From Closterium sp. Naga37s-1 (taxonomy: Eukaryota; Streptophyta; Zygnematophyceae; Desmidiales; Closteriaceae): a DNA stretch of 64,000 nucleotides. Position 1 is the first letter of the stretch. Every line of letters starts with the position of its first letter. Under the pieces are notes generated by a model. The model saw only the letters and a program-made list of their open reading frames with translations, had not been told where the DNA came from and ran no database searches. The DNA lies in NCBI GenBank assembly GCA_947471745.1, contig CANJKZ010000018.1, positions 20,818 through 84,817 of the forward strand, given 5' to 3'. The translations under genes were made by a program, and so were the position numbers. This document shows, piece by piece, positions 11,701 through 20,937 of the stretch.

Positions 11701-12130
11701 CCTAGTCGTACTCGACACCCATAACCTCCGCCTACCCATTACTCCAAAACTCCGCCCTCGATATTGTGGGCCATTCCGCATCAGCCACATGATTACATCC
11801 GTCACCGCCCATCTCCTCCTCCCTGCTGACTGGTACGTCAGCCCGTCCTTCCACGTCAGCCTGCTCCGCCCCTACGTACCATCCACCAGCCAACTGCCCC
11901 GCAACCGCCCAGCCAGCATGACACGACCGCCGACCGAGCCAATCATCACACCCGAAGAGATTTTGAGCCACCGAGTTTGTGACCCACGAGGAGCTCAAAG
12001 GATCGAATTCCTGATCCGCTAGAGAGACCGTACACCCACCGAAGACAACTGGGTTCCCCTGGACAAAATCGACAACCACCCCGTCCTCACCGAGTATCTG
12101 CGCAGCCGAAATTTTCGGGATGTACACGCA
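8780..12130 (+). pseudogene. Gypsy G1 pol region: protease, RT, RNase H, integrase, chromodomain
   Basis: Aspartic protease motif IDGGASHS near 8,820-8,845, with ILLGRDWL further on (about 9,035). Reverse transcriptase about 9,455-10,200, with KIDLRGDYGYHHIRV, MPFGLTNAPATFQ and the catalytic YLDDILVYS (9,869-9,895). RNase H starts with FEVVTDASDIAIGAVL near 10,300. Integrase has a zinc-binding segment (about 10,880-10,995) and a core with MDFVTGLLAGASGND, ISDGDTKFTS and SSYHPKTDGQTERTNQ (11,080-11,390). A GPY/F-like module (about 11,750) and a chromodomain-like tail (about 11,950-12,120) follow. Degenerate. Confidence 0.85.
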
Positions 12131-12169
12131 CTTTCATAAAAGAGGGCCTCCTTAAGGGGGGGGGGGTAG

Positions 12170-12510
12170 TGTAAGGAAAATTCCTTTTCCTTACTTCGCG
12201 TCCCTGCTCAGCGCGTACACCACTGTAGTACCACAGTCAGCACCGTTACCACCCGCAACCCTCGCATCGACAATCCTCCTGCCACCTTCGCACGTCGCAC
12301 CCCGACCTTACGGCTCGGCCGGTAACCCGCGCTCCGGGCCTCCGCCTCGACATTTTCCCAACCTCAGTTCCAGACCCGTCGCGCGTCAACCACAGTTCAT
12401 TACCGTTACCACTGTAGATTCGCTATATATTCTTCGCTCATGCCTTCGCTCATTGTACTCTTGCTTCGATAGTGCAATTCTCGTTCGATCACTTAATTGC
12501 ACTCGTAACA
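12170..12510 (+). repeat. 3' LTR of gypsy G1
   Basis: About 341 bp, TGTAAGGAAAATTCC...CACTCGTAACA, preceded by a G-rich polypurine tract (12,152-12,169). The right boundary is placed at the terminal CA before host-like sequence; it is inferred because no second complete LTR of the same element is present. An identical-length copy is at 32,246-32,586. Part of it in inverted orientation ends at 24,152 and at 50,369. Confidence 0.75.
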
Positions 12511-13510
12511 GTGGTTCACTTCGGAACTCGTCTGATGGCTGAAAAACGAAAAACACATACCGTAACTTATAACTTTCCAAAACAATGCAAAAAAACTTGA
12601 GTAATCAAGTTGGACCCAACTAGAACGAGGGGGTCACCATTTTAGCTACGGGCTTTAATAATGGTCGGAGATACACCGACAATGGAAGTTGACGATACGC
12701 TGAAATTAACATGGTAATGAACTTGAAGGTAACACGGCCTTGGGAATGCATGGCTGAGCCTGATGCTTGTTGCCTGATAACTGGAGAGACCGAGGTCAGC
12801 ATAAATTACCAGACTTCCATTTCGAATGTTAAAGACGATACTGTTAAGAAGATCAGAACTCGGCGTGCATTGTAGCGAGGACGTTGACTTGTTCAAGCTC
12901 GTCAGAATCCATGGCCGCCAGATGGCGGAAAAGGCGGAGAGCATTGCAGGCAAGGCTTTCGTGGTGTGTGATGGACCCGATAGAGCTGTTACAATCCTCG
13001 CCGTGGTGTGATCCTTCAGAATCCGGTGTGTTTTATGGAGTGCTTGTAATGATGTATTGAGCCCATATGTAAGGCGTTTTTTCAGTTTTACACATCTGAT
13101 TCCACCGCGTACAACACCGTTCATGGGCTAAACTTTTCTTTGCCAACATTCCATTCCTCTTCACTTCTCCACGAACCAAGCCACTCCAACGCGTTCCTCC
13201 TCACAACACTCCCATTTGTGCGGGGTGAACTTGGGTCCGAGGGGTGGGAACACCCCCAGACCATCCCATCCGAACCGAGCCAGGGTCCGGACGTCAGTAT
13301 GGTTACGTGTTTCGCAAATGCTCGTGAGAGGACTGGCAGAATTTTGGCGATGTCGCCATCATCCGGACCTTAGATGGTGACATGACAATGAATGGGCCCT
13401 TACTGTGAGGTGTCTGACTTTTCCTCCAATAAATCCTTGTGACGCGATTCTTCATCCCAGTCGTTTTTGCTTTCGCACACAGCCAGGAAACGCCCAATCG
13501 AAGCCCACGA
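12511..13510. other. Upstream flank of the host locus, no firm gene
   Basis: Lower-GC sequence unlike the elements around it. Apart from one short plus-strand reading frame (12,826-13,011) I see nothing recognisable. It exists in four copies: here, at 32,587-33,586, and inverted within 23,083-24,152 and 49,299-50,369. AATAAA occurs at about 13,429, possibly a polyadenylation signal of an upstream transcript. Confidence 0.6.
12826..13011 (+). CDS. Possible end of an unidentified host gene
   Basis: A 61-codon frame ends ...IAGKAFVVCDGPDRAVTILAVV with balanced, non-repetitive composition, and the opposite strand also has an open frame. Upstream plus-strand stretches (from about 12,660, MVGDTPTMEVDDTLK; about 12,715, MNLKVTRPWECMAEPDACC) also look protein-like, so this may be the last exon of a small gene or a decayed remnant. 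I do not recognise the product. It has a direct copy at 32,902-33,087 and inverted copies at 23,576-23,761 and 49,792-49,977. The frame is kept in all four copies, but near-identity of the copies makes that weak evidence. Confidence 0.25.
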   Translation: MLKTILLRRSELGVHCSEDVDLFKLVRIHGRQMAEKAESIAGKAFVVCDGPDRAVTILAVV

Positions 13511-13735
13511 TGGCGCCTAAAGCAACGCGTTCCCTGCAGCAGCTCCTGTCGCAGCGGTCGCACATGGCCAAGGCTTTGCCGCGCCCGTCGCGGGCTGCGT
13601 CCCGCCACAGAGGTCCCTCCAGCCTCGCACAGGAGCTCCGTGGAGCGGATGATGCGCCGCACGCTAGTAGGCTCGCTGCGATGAGCATTTAAGCATCCGT
13701 GCCCGATCGTTCTCGTCACCTCTTCTGCTTTACAC
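13511..13735 (+). promoter_or_regulatory. Promoter region of gene 1, shared with gene 2
   Basis: About 225 bp is strongly similar to 16,700-16,920 upstream of gene 2, including ACGCGTTCCCTGCAG, GTCGCACATGGCCAAGG and GATGATGCGCCGCACGC blocks. A TATA-like CATTTAAGCA lies at about 13,686, some 240 bp before the start codon. Conservation between paralogues whose introns and 3' ends have diverged suggests promoter function. Inferred, not demonstrated. Confidence 0.55.
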
Positions 13736-13760
13736 CAGTTAGCACCAATCACTCCTCTAG

Positions 13761-13860
13761 CACCTCTTTCTCTCGGGTTGCTCCGCTGCACACTCCTGCT
13801 CTACTCCGATCGTTCTCGTCACCTCTTTCTCTCGGGTTGCTCCGCTGCACACTCCTGCTC
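13761..13860 (+). repeat. 59-bp direct duplication in the gene 1 5' leader
   Basis: CACCTCTTTCTCTCGGGTTG followed by CTCCGCTGCACACTCCTGCT occurs at 13,761 and again at 13,820 (period 59). It lies between the TATA-like box and the start codon. Gene 2 has only one degenerate copy. Repeated at 33,837-33,936. Confidence 0.8.
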
Positions 13861-13930
13861 CACTCCTGCTCTCGGATTGCTCGTGGCGATCAAGGTCGAA
13901 GAGCGAATGGCGTCCGCCGGAATCAGCAGC

Positions 13931-15619
13931 ATGGGGAATGGCAAGGCCGTGCGTGCGCTGCTCGCCATCGTCGCCGTCATCGCCGGTACGCTCCGTCATT
14001 CGCTCCGCTCTCTCGCCCCGCGCTCTCATGCGCCATCGTGCTCACGCCGTCATGCGTTCAATGCACCACTCGACAGCGCGCACACGCGATGGATGCCCAA
14101 CGAACTCGCTCCTTCGTCCGTGCCCCTCCCATGCCACATGCCGCTCCCTTGCAGCGTGTCTCCCCCAGCCGTCGCAAGCAGCAGCAGCAGCGAGCGTGTC
14201 GGTCCCAGTGCCGATAGGCACGCCGATGACAATCAACGGGCGCACATTCAAATTCTCGCCGCGCCGCTGTGTCAACCTTCCCGCCATGTCGCCGTCTCAG
14301 AAGGCGCGGGTGGTGGTGCCGTGGCAGCAGGCGAGCATGTCTGGCAAGGCTATGTGCCGCGCGATCTGGTTCTTCCAGGATCCCGCGTGCAAAGGACAGA
14401 CGTTGGACGTTTTCGTGAATGGCCAACAGAGGTGCGCCTTCCATTCTTGCTCGCCTTGCTTCCATGCTCCTATGCTCTTGATGCCGCTCGTTTGCTCCCC
14501 CACCTGATCAACGATCGTTGCACTCGTGGCGCCCTCCCTCCCCCTGTGTGCAGTGAGAAGCGCATCTCCGGTGCAGCAAGGTCCGCCCTCTGCCTCGTAG
14601 GTGCGTGCGTCCCCTCTTGCCCTCTCTCGCGCCCGCCTCTCGCGAGAAGCCGCCCTCTCTCTCTCTCTCGCTGGCCTCGCGCTCTCACTGCACAGTCCAG
14701 TTCGCTGCGCTGCAGAGCGCACGACGCGAGTGGGTGGCAGGCTGCCGCGCCTCATCTCTGCATTCGCCTTCCCCCTTTCCCCCCTTCCCCGTTCCCCCTT
14801 TCCCCCGGTCCGCACGGCGCTGTGCGGCAGACAACATGTGTCGGTATGCGCGCTGCCCTGCCGGCTCTGACACATGCACCCCACCCACGGACGACCGCAC
14901 GGCAGTGACGTGCGCGTGCAAGAAAGGCTACAGCGCGGTCAACAACAAATGCCAGCCTCCCAGTGAGCTTCGTATGGTTTCGCTCCGCTCAGCATGGTCT
15001 CGTTGCCGCAACTCTCTCCTCCTCCGCCCTCCCTCGCCTGCTCTGCTCTCTCTGAATGCTTCCTTGTCCGGATGGACCCATGTGCTCACCTGGCCTCCCT
15101 CTCTCTCTCCTTGCCTCTGCTGCAGAACCCTCGTGCCTCACTGCAGGCTGCCCTGCCAACTCCGAGTGTGCCAAACGCACCAGTGGCACTGGAATGGAGT
15201 GCAAGTGTAAGGCGGGCTACAATGCAGTCGGTGCCACCTGTGTGCCAGCAGCAAAACCTGGCACCACCACAACCCCGTCCGGCACCACCACAACCCCGTC
15301 CGGCACCACCACAACCCCGTCCGGCACCACCACAACCCCGTCCGGCACCACCACAACCCCGTCCGGCACCTCCACAACCCCGTCCGGCACCACCTCAACC
15401 CCGTCCGGCACCACCACAGCTTCGTCCACCACAACACCTTCAAGCGACGCTTCAGAATCTTCCAGCAACATTGCAGAATCTTCAAGCTACATTTCAGATT
15501 CTTCCAGCAACGTTTCAGGACCTTCCAACTACGTGTCAGAAATTCCTCCTAGCTACGTTTCAGACTCTTCCAGCAACGCGTCAGATTCTCCTATCTACAC
15601 GTCAGAATCTCCCAACTAA
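13931..15619 (+). CDS. Gene 1: secreted two-EGF, Thr/Ser-rich glycoprotein, five exons (copy 1)
   Basis: Spliced model with consistent GT-AG sites and phases: exons 13,931-13,985, 14,155-14,431, 14,554-14,600, 14,831-14,962 and 15,126-15,619, giving 334 residues. Start chosen at MGNGK because gene 2 has the same start; an in-frame ATG at 13,907 would add eight residues. Residues 1-26 form a signal peptide. Then comes a roughly 90-residue domain (MTINGRTFKF, RRCVNLPAM, MCRAIWFFQDPACKG). Exon 4 is an EGF-like module (CX4CX6CX11CXCX10C) and exon 5 opens with another (CX4CX5CX10CXCX10C). A GTTTTPS heptad array (about eight units) and a Ser-rich tail end the protein. No membrane anchor is seen. 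Likely an extracellular or wall glycoprotein; biochemical role unknown. The FFQDPACKG segment faintly recalls small beta-gamma-crystallin-like domains, a weak guess. Confidence 0.75.
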
Positions 15620-16699
15620 ACTCCAGAACCTTCCAGCGGTGGCAACTCCGTACCATCCTATTCCTCTACTTGCGCCAAGCCAAATCAGTCGCCACATCTG
15701 AGAAGAGTTGAGGGACGTATTGCGTAGGGACAGGGATTGGTTGCTGTTGCTGTGCTTCTCAGACAGGTTGGAGAGTTAGTTGGTGAACTGTTCTCGGGAA
15801 GGTCGTTGAGCAGGTGCCAGGCAGGATAGCTGGCAAGTTCTCAAGAAGAATAGAAGCAACCAATCTGGTATCATAGCAGCACTGCGTGTTATCAGACCCT
15901 CCCTGTCCGGGCTGGTTAGATTTCTCCTGTTCGCACCCCCACTTCTCCCCTTGTTTTCTCTTTCTAGGTTTGTTGTAATCTTTGTTTTACCCATCTAAAT
16001 ATTTGTTTCTGGATCTTGTTGCAATTCTACACATGTGGTTTCAAATCATAGAGATGACCCTGCTTTTGACCTTTGTTTCTGGTGGCTTCCATCAATTCAC
16101 TCTAGTTTTCACTACTGTCAGCACCATCACTTAGGAGCGTGATCAGCCATTTTCAATTTGCTGTTCGTAGCTATACCAGATTATATCATTACACAACATT
16201 CTAACCTTGTTTGTATTTGAACCAATAAGCGATCTTGGCGATATTTTGGCGAAGTCACCATTAGTGGCTGCATGCAAGGGAATCACCAGCAATTGTTGTT
16301 GTCAGATTCTTGCGATAGAGACTGTCCATATCGGAGACATTCGATTGCCTCGCGTCGCGTCACTTGTGTTTGTGTGTCCCGCGCCCTCAGAACAGAACGC
16401 TTGTCTGGCATCACATCGGAATTATTGTTGTGAATGGGGTCTTTACAAGATCCGAAGTCAGCGGGAATGGGCCCTTCCGTCCTGGTGTCCACAATAATTT
16501 TGCCGAGCACGACCCTCGTTCCACTCCCCCATTTTTTAGCAAACATTGTGCTGACATTGAATGTGGATCCTAAGTGTTGCGGAGAGACCTAACATTTTCG
16601 ACTTCAATAATTATGTCCAATAAATCCATTTCCATTTCTGTTTTCGCCAGCGTTGTCACCTTCGCACACACCTCAGGAAACGCTTATTCCAAGGCGCGC
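15620..16699. other. Gene 1 3' flank and intergenic region
   Basis: About 1.1 kb of moderate-GC sequence. It presumably contains the 3' UTR of gene 1. There is a TGTAA at about 15,974 and an AATAAA at about 16,619, neither with convincing context. No protein-like reading frame, structural RNA or mobile element is recognised. Second copy at 35,697-36,776. Confidence 0.6.
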
Positions 16700-16920
16700 T
16701 GGCGACTAAAGAAACGCGTTCCCTGCAGCGACTCCTGTCGCAGCGGTCGCACATGGCCAAGGCCTTGCCGCGCCCGTCGGGAGCTGCTTCCCATCACAGA
16801 GGCCCCTCGTCGCGCAGAAGCTCCGTGGAGCGGATGATGCGCCGCACGCTAGTAGGCTCGCTGCGATGCCCATTTAAGCACCCGTGCCCGATCGGCCTCG
16901 TCACCTCTTCCGCTTTACCA
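16700..16920 (+). promoter_or_regulatory. Promoter region of gene 2, homologous to that of gene 1
   Basis: Matches 13,511-13,735 with scattered changes. The TATA-like CATTTAAGCA is at 16,871, about 190 bp before the start codon. It shows that the tandem gene duplication included the promoter, so the two paralogues may share expression. Confidence 0.55.
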
Positions 16921-17067
16921 ATCACTAGTAGCACCAATCATTCATCTAGCACCTCTTCCCGTCGGAGTTGCTCCGCTGCACATCTGCTACTACTCGAGCT
17001 ATTGGAATTACTCGTGTCGTTCAAGGGTGAAGCTTGAGCACCATCCGTCCACCGGAGAAGCGGCAGC

Positions 17068-18130
17068 ATGGGGAATGGCAAGGCCGTGCGTGCGCTGCTC
17101 GCCATCGTCGCCGTCATCGCCGGTACGCTCCGTCATTCGCTCCGCTCTCTCTCGCCGTCGTCGTGCGTGCGTGCTCCCATGCGCATCATCGAGTCCACGC
17201 CGCAATGCGTTCAGTTCCATGCTCTCATGCGCCACGGACCACACCACAGTGCTCTCATGCGCACGCAATGCATTTCCAATGAACACGCCCATGCCTCCGT
17301 GACCCTCCCATGCCACGTGTCCCTCCCTCTCTTGCAGCGTGTCTCCCGCAGCCGTCGCTCGCAGCGGAAATCCCATCGGCCCCAGCGAGGATTGCCACGC
17401 AGATGACTATCAACGGCCGTCCTTTTAGCTTCGAGTCGCGCCGCTGTGTCAACATCCCCGCCATGCCGGGTGCAGTCAAGGCTCGCGTGGAAGTCTCTCG
17501 ACAGCAGGGAAGCGATGCTGGCAACGCTGCTACGTGCCGCGCAATCCGGTTCTTCCAGGATCCCGCGTGCACAGGCCAGACGCTGGACCTTCTCCCCATC
17601 ATCGGCACACAGAGGTGCGCCTTTTATCCCTGCTCGCATTGCTTCCATGCTTTGAACGCCGTTCGGTTGTTCCCCACCAGACGCTGGACCTTCTCCCCAT
17701 CATGGGCGCACAGAGGTGCGCGGCACGCCTTCTATTCGTGCTCGCCTTGCTTCCATGCTCGCCTTGCTCCCATGCTCGCCTTGCTCCCATGCTCGCCTTG
17801 CTCCCATGCTCGCCTTGCTCCCATGCTCGCCTTGCTCCCATGCTCGCCTTGCTCCCATGCTCGCCTTGCTCCCATGCTCGCCTTGCTCCCATGCTCGCCT
17901 TGCTCCCATGCTCGCCTTGCTCCCATGCTCGCCTTGCTCTTAACGCCGCTCGGTTGCTCCCCCACCTGACCAACGACCCGCGCACTCGTGGCGCCCTCCC
18001 TCCCCCTGTGTGCAGTGTCAAGTATGTTCCCGGTGTAGTGACGTCCGCCCTCTGCCTCACTGGTGCGTCCCCTCTTGCCTTGCCCCTCCTCCATTCCGCT
18101 CACCGCAAACTCCTCTTCCTCTCTATCGCA

Positions 18131-18201
<71 letters not shown>

Positions 18202-18694
18202 ATATATATATATATATCTATCTCTATCTCTATCTCTATCTCTATCTCTCACTCTCACCCTCACCCTCACTGAACGCTACCCTGACTGGATGGACCCACG
18301 AGCTCACCTGCCCTCTCTCCCTCTCTCTCGCCCTGCCTGTGCTGCAGAAACCTCACCACCTGCCACCGGCACCACCGGCACCACAGCACCTTCCGGCAAC
18401 ATTCTGGAATCCGCCAACTCCGTTTCAGAGTCTGCCCGGGCCATGCTGGAATCCACCCTTGGCGTTACAGATCCTGGTACCGGCACCGCCATTTCAGGGG
18501 TTTCTAATGCCTCTATCGATCCTAGTACCGGTAACAACACTGGCGAAGGACCTGCCGCCACTGACGCTGCAGTTCCTGTGGTCTTCACTCCAGGCACTTT
18601 CACCAACGATGCAGTGAATCCCACCAAATCCCCCGAACCTTCCGTGAACGCGTATGACACTTACACTACTGCTGCCACCGTGCCGGGCTACTGA
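17068..18694 (+). CDS. Gene 2: secreted paralogue of gene 1 without EGF modules, four exons (copy 1)
   Basis: GT-AG model: exons 17,068-17,122, 17,338-17,614, 18,016-18,062 and 18,348-18,694, giving 241 residues. Exons 1, 2 and 3 have exactly the lengths of those in gene 1 (55, 277 and 47 nt) and the same phases, which supports both models. The signal peptide is identical in its first 18 residues. The N-terminal domain is the same type (MTINGRPFSF, RRCVNIPAM, CRAIRFFQDPACTG). The last exon gives a Thr/Ser/Ala-rich tail ending TVPGY. No EGF-like module is present: the exon homologous to gene 1 exon 4 and the start of exon 5 are lacking. Intron 2 contains a 17-bp minisatellite and a repeated copy of the exon 2 end with its GT donor. 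Likely secreted; function unknown. Confidence 0.7.
17741..17940 (+). repeat. 17-bp minisatellite in gene 2 intron 2, 11 full units
   Basis: Tandem CTCGCCTTGCTCCCATG, eleven full units plus a partial one; the first unit has a single variant base. The second locus copy (37,818-38,085) has fifteen full units, so the array changed by four units after the duplication. Open frames across it are repeat artefacts. Confidence 0.95.
18131..18270 (+). repeat. CT, TA and CTATCT microsatellite in gene 2 intron 3
   Basis: A run of CT dinucleotides, then TA dinucleotides, then CTATCT units, just upstream of the last exon. It may serve as an extended polypyrimidine tract. The copy at 38,274-38,415 is about 10 bp longer and interrupted. 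Confidence 0.95.
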
Positions 18695-19357
18695 GCTGAG
18701 CTGAGCCAACGGAGGTAGGAATGAGGTGTGCAAAGTGATCGCCACAGCGCAGAATAAATGAGGGATATACCACCGTATTGTGTAGTTCGCGAAGGTACAG
18801 TCCTTCCTTGGTGGCTGAGCAGAGTGCGATATATTCTGCTTCAGCTGAAGAGAGGGCGATTAATTCCTGTTTGCTTGACTGCTAGGAGATAGGACCGATA
18901 GGCTCGAAGCGGTAGATGTAGCCGGTGCGGGAGCGCCTGTTGTCGGAGTCGCCGGCGTGATCGGCGTCGACGTACCCGATTAGCTTAGGCGTTATAGTTG
19001 TGTTCTTATGGTAGGTCAGGCCGATTGTCGGGGTGCTAACGAGGTAGTGAAGAGCGCGGTCGAGCTCCGCCAGATGTTCCGCTTCGGGTTTCTTGAGGTA
19101 GGTGGCGAGCTGGCTTACATAGTACGATAGGTCCGGGCGGCAGGTGACAGCTGCGAAGAGGAGGCATCCCAGTTTCCTCTGGTAGTCGCGTATGCCGGCG
19201 GGGTTGAGTAGAGCGGAGCTTTCCTTGTGGTTTCCTGCCGTGTAGCGGTATGGCGTGGAGATGACGGTCGGTGTGAGTGCGAAGCGCTTGGCGATGGTAT
19301 CGGCGTATTTCCCGGCGCTGAGGTAGATCGCATCCTCCTCTTCCCGTATGTTGAGCC

Positions 19358-19489
19358 TGTTAAAGTTTAGAAGAAAGAAGAGGGAAGAGGATTGCACTAG
19401 CAAGAATGGGGATACAAATAGCAAAACCCTAGAAGAGTTGTACTCGCTATAGAGCACCCCACTACAGGCTAGAGCATAATATTCTGACA
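19358..19489 (-). repeat. 3' LTR of the non-autonomous element
   Basis: 132 bp, minus strand TGTCAGAATATTATGC...AAACTTTAACA, identical to 20,806-20,937 as read. Shares the GTAGTGGGGT and GTACAAC...TAGGGTTTT core with other copia LTRs here. Confidence 0.92.
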
Positions 19490-20249
19490 CACCCCCATAG
19501 CCAAAGTGGGGTGTAATCAGCAGAGCAAGCAAAGGAGTACAAGCTCAGGGTGGATCACAATGTCACCACACATTCTGAGCACAAGTTCAAGAAGCAATAG
19601 TTTAAGTTCACAATTATGAGCAAAGCTAGTGGTAGTCACAACGGGCAAGTGAGGAGGAGGAGAGAGAGTGAGAGGAGAGGAGATAGGAGGCGACGGCTGA
19701 AGCTGCAGACACACAGGCAACAGGAGGCAGACTGGCACAGCGGCTACCGGACGAAGTCCCCGGAATACAGGAGTAACAGGCCCCGCGGCTAAAGTAGCGG
19801 CAGACGAGCAACGGACCCACGGGCGGCTGGCACAGCTGGCTACGACTGGGCTACCGGACGAAGTCCCCGGAATACAGGTGCTGCTGGCGACACGACGGCA
19901 ACCTCCATTCAGCTTCCCCAAACTATCCCACTCCCCCCTGGCACATACCCGCTGCTACACCGCTAGCTCCACTCCCCCTTCACCCCCCCTTAGTACCACT
20001 CCACCGGCTCCAACACGTCCACCCCCCCTCAGCGGCAGTTGCAGCACAGGGAGACGGAGGAGGAGGATGAGCAGGGAACAGTACACAGTGGGTGCACCCC
20101 CATACCCCGCACCCCCAAACCCTAATACAGGAGAATGGGGAGTAGGAGGGGTGGGGCACGAGTAGAAGCGCTGGGGGACAGTAGGGAGGGCAGGGGCAGC
20201 AAGGAGCGGGCCCACCACGGGCCTGGTAGGGTCGCCCGAACCGCGCGTA

Positions 20250-20700
20250 GGCGGCCTGAGCCGCGCGCGGGCCTGGCGCCGCCCGTACGGGCCGCGCGCG
20301 GGCCTGGCGCAGCCCGTACGGGTGGCGCGCGGGCCTGGCGCAGCCCGTACGGGTCGCGCGCGGGCCTGGCGCAGCCCGTACGGGTCGCGCGCTGCCTGTA
20401 CGGGCCGCGCGCAGGCCACGACGGGCGACGGGGGGCGACGAACGGGTCCCCGTCGCCCGTCGCGGCGCCTCCCGAGGGCGACGCGACGGTTGACGGGGCC
20501 GAAGCCCGCCGCGCGCCTCGGGGCGCACAGCGGGCAGAGAACCGCCGCGCGCCTCGGGGCGCACGGCGGGCAGAAAACCGCCGCGCGCCTCGGGGCGCAC
20601 GGCGGGAAGAAAACCGCCGCGCGCCTCGGGGCGCACGGCGGGAAGAAAACCGCCGCGCGCCTCGGGGCGTACGGCGGGAAGAAAAACTGCCACACGCCAC
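20250..20700. repeat. Two minisatellites (31 bp and 36 bp) in the non-autonomous element's leader
   Basis: First array, about 20,255-20,410: period 31, containing GGCCTGGCGCAGCCCGTACG. Second array, about 20,505-20,690: five units of 36 bp containing GCGCGCCTCGGGGCGCACGG. They lie where the autonomous copias of this window carry their own unrelated leader arrays. Confidence 0.85.
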
Positions 20701-20805
20701 GGGGCGTGCGGCACCGAGTGTAGTGGTAGGAGTTGCAGCGGAAGCTAGGAGGTGGTAAGCCCACCCACAGGATCGATCCAAGGGGATCGACCTGCTCTGA
20801 TAGCA

Positions 20806-20937
20806 TGTTAAAGTTTAGAAGAAAGAAGAGGGAAGAGGATTGCACTAGCAAGAATGGGGATACAAATAGCAAAACCCTAGAAGAGTTGTACTCGCTATAG
20901 AGCACCCCACTACAGGCTAGAGCATAATATTCTGACA
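20806..20937 (-). repeat. 5' LTR of the non-autonomous element
   Basis: Identical to the LTR at 19,358-19,489. The primer-binding site follows immediately on the inner side at 20,791-20,805; its continuation AGGTCGATCC fits further pairing with an initiator-Met tRNA. Confidence 0.92.

Larger units (their letters stand above)
7364..12510 (+). mobile_element. Gypsy G1: Ty3/gypsy chromovirus, full internal region with 3' LTR, no 5' LTR
   Basis: Plus-strand order: leader 7,364-7,467, gag from 7,468, CCHC knuckle about 8,530-8,575, protease, reverse transcriptase, RNase H, integrase, GPY/F-like module, chromodomain, polypurine tract and 3' LTR (12,170-12,510). The gag-PR-RT-RH-IN-chromodomain order is that of chromoviruses. 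The 5' LTR is missing; copia-B abuts at 7,364 and only 70 bp of LTR start remain at 2,814-2,883, on the far side of copia-B. Broken, with roughly half a dozen breaks. Age cannot be estimated from LTR pairs because only one LTR is complete. Confidence 0.9.
19358..20937 (-). mobile_element. Non-autonomous copia-type LTR element, looks structurally whole
   Basis: Two identical 132-bp LTRs (19,358-19,489 and 20,806-20,937), primer-binding site TGCTATCAGAGCAGG (20,791-20,805), polypurine tract (minus strand TATGGGGGTG at 19,490-19,499) and 5-bp target duplication GAGCC (19,353-19,357 and 20,938-20,942). The 1.3-kb inside has no gag or pol domain. Its 3' subterminal 100 bp resembles that of copia-A (GGTGGATCACAA, GTCACCACACA), so copia-A proteins probably mobilised it. 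It sits inside copia-C; the empty site is at 47,15x. Identical LTRs and absence from unit 2 make it young. Confidence 0.92.

Noticed and set aside
12642-13124. 160-codon minus-strand frame in the host flank, kept in four copies
   Set aside because: The copies are nearly identical, so conservation is uninformative; no domain is seen, and the plus strand has equally protein-like stretches. Not called as a gene, though not excluded.
13778-14908. Unspliced 376-codon frame across gene 1 (and its 477-codon counterpart in unit 2)
   Set aside because: It runs through introns; the spliced model gives consistent phases, a signal peptide and EGF cysteine spacing, this frame gives none.
15138-15485. Antisense Cys/Trp-rich frame opposite gene 1 exon 5
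   Set aside because: Mirror of the GTTTTPS heptad array; repeat artefact.
17534-18694. 386-codon frame through gene 2 introns, rich in HARLAPMLALLPCSPC repeats
   Set aside because: Translation of the 17-bp minisatellite and the CT/TA microsatellite; it skips valid splice sites.
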